Shown piece by piece: positions 7,510 to 11,918 of a stretch of 11,918 nucleotides of DNA. The stretch is from Pseudomonadales bacterium (lineage in GTDB: Bacteria; Pseudomonadota; Gammaproteobacteria; Pseudomonadales; Azotimanducaceae), in the NCBI GenBank assembly GCA_022448765.1, contig JAKUTI010000067.1:1-11918 (forward strand), in the 5' to 3' direction. Positions within the stretch are counted from its first letter, which is position 1. Each line of letters starts with the position of its first letter. Made by a program: the position numbers and the translations under genes. The notes beneath the pieces were generated by a model, which was not told the DNA's origin, did no database searches, and saw only the letters and a program-made list of their open reading frames with translations.

Positions 7510-8149
7510 CGGTTTGCAGAAACGTTCGTACATCCACGCCCATGGAACAGGCACACCGCAGAATCGAGTAACTGAGTCCGAAATCATGAACGAGTTGGCC
7601 AAAACGTTTGGTATAACAAATTGGCCTGTCGCCGCCGTCAAGGCATACCTTGGTCATACGCTCGCACCGGCAGCAGGCGATCAACTAACCAGCGCGCTGG
7701 GGACCTGGAAATATGGGCTCATCCCCGGTATTGCCACCATCGATCATCTTGCCGAAGACGTCCATGCGAGTCATTTGACGATTGGATCTGCTCACATCGA
7801 ACGTTCCCCGGAATCACTCGACATAGCCTTCATCAACTCTAAAGGATTTGGCGGCAACAACGCGACAGGACTAGCCCTGTCACCAGATCTAACGATGAAA
7901 TTGTTGGAGAAACGTCACGGTCGTACCGATCTGCTGGCACACGCCCAACGCAACGAATCGGTCCAGGAAAAGGTCCGTGAGTACGATCAACAAGCAAGTC
8001 GCGGAGAGTCCACACCAATCTACCAATTTGGAGAGGGCGTTCTCGAGGGCCACGATATCAACCTTACCGACACGACAATCCAAATTCCCGGATTTGAGCA
8101 GCCAATTGAACTAAACGTGCCGAATGCCTTTTCCGACATGACCGATTGA
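7394..8149 (+). CDS. fabY: FabY-type ketoacyl synthase, C-terminal piece with catalytic His residues
   Basis: This open frame overlaps the first piece by 116 nt, but only the part from about 7460 onward resembles the family (VTVAKAMATARSLVGDDG, then HAHGTGTPQNRVTESE and AVKAYLGHTLAPAAGDQ). The nominal ATG at 7394 begins in out-of-frame sequence, so it is not a real start. The C-terminal ~80 residues after ATGLALSP form the extension that makes FabY-type enzymes longer than FabB or FabF. The stop at 8147-8149 is 9 nt from the end of the converging sirB1 gene. Confidence 0.75.
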   Translation: MAPKSMARFPTFSSTPTDSRSRVTVAKAMATARSLVGDDGLQKRSYIHAHGTGTPQNRVTESEIMNELAKTFGITNWPVAAVKAYLGHTLAPAAGDQLTSALGTWKYGLIPGIATIDHLAEDVHASHLTIGSAHIERSPESLDIAFINSKGFGGNNATGLALSPDLTMKLLEKRHGRTDLLAHAQRNESVQEKVREYDQQASRGESTPIYQFGEGVLEGHDINLTDTTIQIPGFEQPIELNVPNAFSDMTD

Positions 8150-8158
8150 TCGTCTGGA

Positions 8159-9058
8159 CTAATTCAAATCACTTGAGGGCGTATTCCCGATGTCTTTGAT
8201 CCGGTCGGCAATGCGTTCCGCAATCGTCCTCGATGGGGCGTGTTCTAACGCACTGTTAAGCTCCCTCAACACCATGTCCCGATCACCAAGACGCATCCAA
8301 ACATCCGCCCGTTCAATGTAGAGTCCATAGTGTTCGGGAACCAACATCAGCTGATAATCCGAAAGCTCAAGCGCTCTTAAGTAATCGCCCGACGACTGTA
8401 GAATCGAACGCACATTGTTGAGCATCCGAAGTACGATATCGATTGGACTAGCAACTGCAAACGCTTGATTTGGGTCCAGATTATTGTCGGTCAACCACTC
8501 CCTCGACGCTTCCATCGAGGTGACCTTCAGCTCGAATGGGTCCACCAATTCATCCGCGACCGTGAGCAAGAAATGTCTGGGGAAATTCACCCCTTCCGTT
8601 GAGAGACCTATTCGCCGAGCGACACCCGCGATAACCATGGCAAGCGAAATCGGTATCCCGCGCTTCGAACGCAAAACACGATCCAACCGACTATTGTCAA
8701 CGTCGTAATAGTTTCGACCTGCCCCCTGGAAACCCAACCGTCGTAATTCATCACAAATGTGCCTGGCATCCCCGGCGCCAAAATCTGCCGCAAGCCGGTC
8801 CAATTCCCGACGCGCCCAGTCCACCTCCGCGTCCTTATCGATGATACTGGCGACGATCAACGCGCCCTCAACAGCATCTTCCGGGCGGTCAATGAACGAT
8901 GCCAGCTCGGCTTCAAACGGTAGGCTAATCAATCCAGTAATAATCCAGCCACTTTGATGAGGATCATACGAGCCGATGGACACGTCCGACAATAGAAAGC
9001 GGTGATTTAAGCTTTCGCTCCGTGTTCTCGAGTCGACAAAAATTGAACATCGGGCCAT
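8159..9058 (-). CDS. sirB1: SirB1 family protein (transglutaminase-like fold plus TPR-like tail)
   Basis: The product aligns along its length with E. coli SirB1 (about 269 residues). It has an N-terminal helical part (LPFEAELASF from 46), the core RGIPISLAMVIAGVARRIGL around 133-152, FPRHFLL at 159-165, and a TPR-like helical tail from about 210 to 290. The family is predicted to be a transglutaminase-like protein; its biochemical role is not established to my knowledge. The start is uncertain. The ATG at 9058 gives 299 residues but overlaps the prfC coding end by 52 nt, and family similarity begins only near residue 46. TTG at 8992 or GTG at 8983 are alternatives just past the prfC stop. It is the last gene of the minus-strand run. 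The stop is TAG at 8159-8161. Confidence 0.85.
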   Translation of the reverse strand: MARCSIFVDSRTRSESLNHRFLLSDVSIGSYDPHQSGWIITGLISLPFEAELASFIDRPEDAVEGALIVASIIDKDAEVDWARRELDRLAADFGAGDARHICDELRRLGFQGAGRNYYDVDNSRLDRVLRSKRGIPISLAMVIAGVARRIGLSTEGVNFPRHFLLTVADELVDPFELKVTSMEASREWLTDNNLDPNQAFAVASPIDIVLRMLNNVRSILQSSGDYLRALELSDYQLMLVPEHYGLYIERADVWMRLGDRDMVLRELNSALEHAPSRTIAERIADRIKDIGNTPSSDLN

Positions 9059-10596
9059 CGTTCTTGCGTTAGTTCGAGGTTAGGCCGAGACGTAGCAAGA
9101 AACGTCAAGAATCCCCCTGCATCGAGCGCCAGTTGGTCTAAATTCTTGGCGCGAAATTCAGTGAGTTTGGTGGCGTCGTCACACATCACCCAGCGAGATG
9201 TATGTACGGAACTCTGATCGTATAGACAATCCGCTCGGTACTCCTCTTGTAAACGGTAGGCAACCAGATCGAACTGCAACGCGCCTACTGCGCCAACAAC
9301 AATGCCGTTTCCCGAAAGAGGCATAATGGCTTGCGTCGCGCCCTCTTCCGAAAGCTCACGAATCCCCTTCTCCAGCTGCTTTGACTTTAGTGGATCCCGT
9401 GCTCGAACTCGACGAAACAACTCGGGCGCAAAGTTGGGGATCCCCTCAAAAACAATCGGCTCTCCTTCGCTAAACGAATCGCCAATCTGAATCGAGCCGT
9501 GATTGTGAAGACCAATAATGTCTCCAGCGTACGCTTCGACAACTTTTACGCGATCGCCGGCCATAAATGTGACCGCGTCGGTGATCTTTGTTTCGCGTCC
9601 CACCCGAACATGATTCATACGCATGCCATGTCGATAGCGACCCGAGCAAACCCGCATAAATGCTATGCGATCGCGATGACGTGGGTCCATATTGGCCTGA
9701 ATCTTGAATACAAATCCCGTGAACTTGTCCTCAGACGGTTCTACCGTTCGCGCGCGTGCCCGACGTGATCCAGGTGTGGGGCCAATATCGACGAACATTT
9801 CCAACATATGTCGAACGCCGTAATTACCAAGCGCCGTACCAAAAAATACCGGAGAGCGACGTCCCTCTAGAAAGTCTTGCAGATCGAATTCGTGACTTGC
9901 GCCCTTTACCAACTCAACTTGTTCCGCAAAAGGTTCGTGCTCTTCACCGAGCCAATCCTTCGCCGCCATCGAGTTCAGCCCCTGAATGCTGTCATATTCG
10001 TGCACCCGATCCCCATAACCTGTTTCATAGCAATCAAAGCGATCTTCGAGGAGGTGGTAACAACCCCGAAATTCACGGCCCATACCTACCGGCCAGGTGA
10101 TCGGCGCACACTCGATCTGCAGAACATCCTCGATCTCGTCCATCAATTCGATCGGATCACGAATTGCCCGATCAAGTTTATTAATGAAGGTAAGTATCGG
10201 CGTATCGCGCAAACGACACACCTCTAACAATTTGACGGTCCGCGGTTCAACCCCCTTGGCCCCATCAATCACCATCAGTGCCGAATCAACGGCCGTAAGG
10301 GTTCGGTAAGTATCTTCCGAAAAATCCTCGTGTCCGGGTGTATCGAGGAGATTCACGATTTTTTCGCCGTAATTGAACTGCATCACAGAAGTCGTCACTG
10401 AAATGCCACGCTCTTGTTCCATCGCCATCCAGTCTGACCTCGCGTGCCGATCCGACTTTCGTGATTTGATCGTCCCGGCCAACTGAATGGCATTACCCAG
10501 CAGTAAAAGCTTCTCGGTCACTGTGGTCTTACCGGCATCCGGATGGGAGATGATGGCAAACGTTCTACGCCGACAGTATGGGTCTTGACCGCTCAT
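9007..10596 (-). CDS. prfC: Peptide chain release factor 3 (RF3)
   Basis: A translational GTPase that removes RF1 and RF2 from the ribosome after termination. From the ATG at 10596 the product is 529 residues, the same as E. coli RF3, and reads MSGQDPYCRRRTFAIISHP. A GTG at 10617 would add seven residues with no family counterpart, so I prefer the ATG. GTP-binding motifs are intact: P-loop HPDAGKTT at 18-25, switch region RGISVTTSVMQF, DTPGHED at 85-91 and NKLD at 139-142. Later domains are recognisable (VFFGTALGNYGVRHML, KFTGFVFKIQANMDP, AGDRVKVVEAYAGDIIGLHNHG), and the C-terminus has WPDVQFLSTREH as in the family. It follows rimI by 74 nt, and its 3' end may overlap sirB1. I see nothing abnormal. 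Confidence 0.97.
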   Translation of the reverse strand: MSGQDPYCRRRTFAIISHPDAGKTTVTEKLLLLGNAIQLAGTIKSRKSDRHARSDWMAMEQERGISVTTSVMQFNYGEKIVNLLDTPGHEDFSEDTYRTLTAVDSALMVIDGAKGVEPRTVKLLEVCRLRDTPILTFINKLDRAIRDPIELMDEIEDVLQIECAPITWPVGMGREFRGCYHLLEDRFDCYETGYGDRVHEYDSIQGLNSMAAKDWLGEEHEPFAEQVELVKGASHEFDLQDFLEGRRSPVFFGTALGNYGVRHMLEMFVDIGPTPGSRRARARTVEPSEDKFTGFVFKIQANMDPRHRDRIAFMRVCSGRYRHGMRMNHVRVGRETKITDAVTFMAGDRVKVVEAYAGDIIGLHNHGSIQIGDSFSEGEPIVFEGIPNFAPELFRRVRARDPLKSKQLEKGIRELSEEGATQAIMPLSGNGIVVGAVGALQFDLVAYRLQEEYRADCLYDQSSVHTSRWVMCDDATKLTEFRAKNLDQLALDAGGFLTFLATSRPNLELTQERWPDVQFLSTREHGAKA

Positions 10597-10670
10597 TACG
10601 ACGTGGAAAACACGCACCGCAAGGGATTTCGCGGCGACCTCGCGGCTACTCGTGGCATCAGGTTCAAGGA

Positions 10671-11159
10671 TTACTCGCCATCAAGGTGCAAAGCGAGCAC
10701 AAGACCGTCCTCTCGTCCGCTGAATGCCGGGTAATAACCCTTGCGAACACCTATCTGGTGAAAACCCACTGAGTCGTATAAAGCACGCGCTATACCGTTC
10801 GATGGACGAACTTCCAGAAACATTTTGGTAGCTCGTTGCGCTTTAGCTCGATCGACCAAATAAAGTACGATCTCGCGTCCAAAACCGGATCCACGCAGCT
10901 GTTTTCCGACGCAGACATTCAACAGGTGAGCTTCATCACCACTTACATGCAAAATGCCATATCCAACGATCCGGTCCCGCCCCTCACGATCTCCTAGCTC
11001 TACAGCCCAGCATTCGTATGGGGCCGCCAAGCAGTCCTCAAATGTTCCTCGTGACCAAGGAAATTCATAGGATTGAGTCTCGATCTTCATTACGGACTCG
11101 AGATCGACGTGACCCATTGCGCGAAATCTTATCGCGCCAAGACTCGGATTTGCTTCCAT
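10671..11159 (-). CDS. rimI: Ribosomal protein bS18-alanine N-acetyltransferase
   Basis: A GNAT-fold enzyme that acetylates the N-terminal alanine of ribosomal protein S18 using acetyl-CoA. The 162 residues match E. coli RimI (148) with about eight more at the N-terminus. FPWSRGTF at 33-40 is a RimI signature. The acetyl-CoA-binding loop is LRGSGFG at 88-94. FLEVRPSN at 114-121 contains Glu116, equivalent to the proposed catalytic base of RimI, and LYDSVGF at 127-133 contains Tyr128, equivalent to its proposed general acid. YYP..SGRED near 142-151 is also typical. The ATG at 11157-11159 overlaps the end of the upstream HolD-like gene by 31 nt, suggesting translational coupling. The holD-rimI-prfC order is shared with E. 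coli. Confidence 0.95.
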   Translation of the reverse strand: MEANPSLGAIRFRAMGHVDLESVMKIETQSYEFPWSRGTFEDCLAAPYECWAVELGDREGRDRIVGYGILHVSGDEAHLLNVCVGKQLRGSGFGREIVLYLVDRAKAQRATKMFLEVRPSNGIARALYDSVGFHQIGVRKGYYPAFSGREDGLVLALHLDGE

Positions 11160-11683
11160 AATTCATGTTTTTCATTCGCGGTGCGCGGCACCGCGTCAAG
11201 AGCGATGAGCTGCTCGGGCGACAAATTTTGTGTCGTCATTAGCGGCGTCAAACCTACACCGACCGCCAAAACAATATCCTCTGAACCGATCCGCGAGTTG
11301 CAGAACGCGTCAAACGCGTTGGTGGCGTCGACCCACGAGGAATCAGAACCTTCGACTTGCGGCCAAACAAAAACAAACTCATCAGCTTTAACGCACTTGA
11401 ATACGTTTATCGCTCTAGCGATATCCAGTATCAGGGACATGTCGGGAAATGCCTCCTCAGAGACCAACCCCAACACGCGCTCGAGACGAAAACCTCGAAT
11501 CCTGAAACGGGGGCCCACCGCCGTTGTGCGATCTGACCGCACAACGGAGCTTTCCGATAACCCACTTCTAGACTGACCAACAAGCGGTGATGCGCGATTA
11601 TCAAATGTATTCCGACCCGTTGGCTTGGTTACCCAAACATCAATACCCAATCCACGCAGGTACTCTGTACGCACTCCGACCAT
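11129..11683 (-). CDS. holD: HolD-like protein, probable DNA polymerase III psi subunit
   Basis: Sequence similarity is weak, so the call rests on three points. First, the N-terminus MVGVRTEYLRGLGIDVW from the ATG at 11683 aligns without gaps to the first 17 residues of E. coli HolD, including the conserved LGI..W. Second, the C-terminus LIALDAVPRTANEKHELWKQI resembles the HolD end (residues in LTEL..NP.AR..LWQQI). Third, the gene overlaps rimI by 31 nt, the place holD takes in E. coli. Psi ties the clamp loader to chi and SSB. At 184 residues it is longer than E. coli psi (137); the extra is a low-complexity Arg/Ser/Thr-rich stretch at about 20-60. An upstream in-frame ATG at 11692 would add three residues. 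The middle (EFVFVWPQVEG) is unremarkable. It could instead be an unrelated lineage-specific protein. Confidence 0.5.
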   Translation of the reverse strand: MVGVRTEYLRGLGIDVWVTKPTGRNTFDNRASPLVGQSRSGLSESSVVRSDRTTAVGPRFRIRGFRLERVLGLVSEEAFPDMSLILDIARAINVFKCVKADEFVFVWPQVEGSDSSWVDATNAFDAFCNSRIGSEDIVLAVGVGLTPLMTTQNLSPEQLIALDAVPRTANEKHELWKQIRVLAR

Positions 11684-11710
11684 TCGCCACATTCCGACAT
11701 AAGAACGATA

Positions 11711-11716
11711 ATTGTA
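11711..11716 (-). promoter_or_regulatory. Candidate -10 box upstream of the HolD-like gene
   Basis: On the minus strand TACAAT matches five of six bases of the sigma70 -10 consensus and lies about 28 nt before the preferred ATG. No good -35 box is found at 16-18 nt, so the evidence is thin. It would drive the holD-rimI-prfC-sirB1 run. Confidence 0.25.
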
Positions 11717-11753
11717 GCTTACGACCGCACCCTGAACCCAAACGTCACCGACA

Positions 11754-11779
11754 CGAACCGTCGAAATGCTCGCGGTTCG
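11754..11779. repeat. Seven-base inverted repeat with 12-nt loop in the intergenic gap
   Basis: CGAACCG at 11754-11760 is exactly complementary to CGGTTCG at 11773-11779. There is no T-run on either side, so it is not a classical terminator. It lies between the end of the right-edge gene and the start of the HolD-like gene and may be a small RNA hairpin, an operator, or chance. Confidence 0.3.
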
Positions 11780-11788
11780 CTTATTAAT

Positions 11789-11803
11789 GGAGTGCTTAAC
11801 TCC
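11789..11803 (-). terminator. Weak hairpin just after the right-edge gene
   Basis: GGAGT and ACTCC form a 5-bp stem around a 5-nt loop, beginning 7 nt past the TAA at 11811-11813 on the minus strand, followed by an A/T-rich ATTAATAA. The stem is short and no clean T-run follows, so termination here is doubtful. Confidence 0.2.
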
Positions 11804-11810
11804 TAAGAAA

Positions 11811-11918
11811 TTAGCGTTTAGGCGCTTGCTTTGGACGCCTTGAGATGACGATGTGCTTACTACCCTTAAAGTTGTCTTGACCGCTGACCCCCGCAGGAAT
11901 CTGTTCGATCTTCTTGCC
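11811..11918 (-). CDS. C-terminal fragment of an unidentified protein entering from the right edge
   Basis: The minus strand is open from the window edge to a TAA at 11811-11813, giving 35 residues. They include IPAGVSGQDNFKGSKHIVIS followed by a basic tail RRPKQAPKR. The mix of ordered-looking strand residues and a basic end looks like a real protein C-terminus more than random sequence, and it points the same way as the downstream genes. I do not recognise the family. A nucleic-acid-binding or methyltransferase protein would fit such a tail, but that is a guess. The rest of the gene is outside the window. Confidence 0.5.
   Translation of the reverse strand, partial: GKKIEQIPAGVSGQDNFKGSKHIVISRRPKQAPKR

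Larger units (their letters stand above)
6322..8149 (+). pseudogene. fabY: FabY-type beta-ketoacyl-ACP synthase, interrupted by a frame change at about 7458-7460
   Basis: Two overlapping frames together make one ketoacyl synthase of about 608 residues, against my recollection of ~634 for Pseudomonas FabY, the acetoacetyl-ACP synthase that starts fatty acid synthesis there. The N-terminus LPVIVGFGGINPAGR is characteristic of FabY. Frame one carries the active Cys263 (GACAT). Frame two carries the first His (HGTGT, codon 7541), Lys (codon 7640) and second His (LGHT, codon 7655). Frame one is family-like to NADGFKKS (ending 7458). Frame two is family-like from VTVAKAMA (from 7460). Only one base lies between, where related synthases have a loop of several residues, so a small deletion not divisible by three is the simplest reading. 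It could be a real mutation or an assembly error. I see no slippery heptamer for programmed shifting. Confidence 0.82.

Noticed and set aside
7445..7510. Programmed ribosomal frameshifting as the explanation for the split fabY
   Set aside because: No slippery heptamer or following hairpin is evident near the junction, and the loop also appears shortened, which frameshifting would not explain.
10597..10617. GTG start for prfC giving 536 residues
   Set aside because: The ATG at 10596 gives the family length of 529 and a matching N-terminus; the extra seven residues have no counterpart in E. coli RF3.
11735..11785. GGTTCG elements resembling a tRNA T-arm on both strands
   Set aside because: No acceptor stem, anticodon arm or proper T-loop ending could be built around them; they are part of a simple inverted repeat.
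1..11918. Mobile element, prophage, toxin-antitoxin, defence system or CRISPR array
   Set aside because: I found no transposase or integrase motifs, no long terminal repeats, no spaced direct repeats and no defence-type domains in any translated gene.

Overview
The window looks like a chromosomal housekeeping segment from a gammaproteobacterium. The evidence is an RF3 gene (prfC), a RimI acetyltransferase, a SirB1-family protein, a HolD-like protein beside rimI, and a ketoacyl synthase of the FabY type known from Pseudomonas. Base composition is balanced by eye. I see no transposase, integrase, phage gene, CRISPR array, tRNA or rRNA. I cannot place the organism below class level.

Region 1 (1-4470, minus strand) is one uninterrupted reading frame of at least 1490 codons that leaves the window at its left edge. 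It is a multidomain biotin-dependent acyl-CoA carboxylase. The order is unusual: an AccA-like carboxyltransferase half, about 500 residues with no cysteine and no domain I recognise, an AccD-like carboxyltransferase half, then a biotin carboxylase. The biotin-carrier domain, if present, lies outside the window. This is the most interesting object here.

Region 2 (4471-8149, plus strand) is divergent from the carboxylase. It holds moaB (molybdenum cofactor protein), a thiolase 13 nt downstream, and a FabY-type beta-ketoacyl-ACP synthase. The FabY gene is split into two overlapping frames at about 7458-7460. The catalytic Cys is in the first piece and the two catalytic His and the Lys are in the second. 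A few codons of a conserved loop also seem to be missing at the junction, which suggests a small deletion, in the genome or in the assembly, more than a simple one-base error. Carboxylase, thiolase and ketoacyl synthase all act on acyl-CoA or acyl-ACP carbon chains, so the divergent pair may serve malonyl-CoA supply and chain initiation; that link is inference.

Region 3 (8159-11692, minus strand) is a run holD-like, rimI, prfC, sirB1. It converges on fabY with only 9 nt between the stop codons. E. coli has holD, rimI, yjjG, prfC in the same order, so this is a conserved neighbourhood without yjjG. It joins replication (psi subunit of the clamp loader), ribosomal protein S18 acetylation and release-factor recycling.

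Region 4 (11693-11918) is a 118-nt intergenic stretch with a weak promoter candidate and two short inverted repeats, followed by the last 35 codons of an unidentified minus-strand gene that enters from the right. No stretch over 300 nt lacks a gene.
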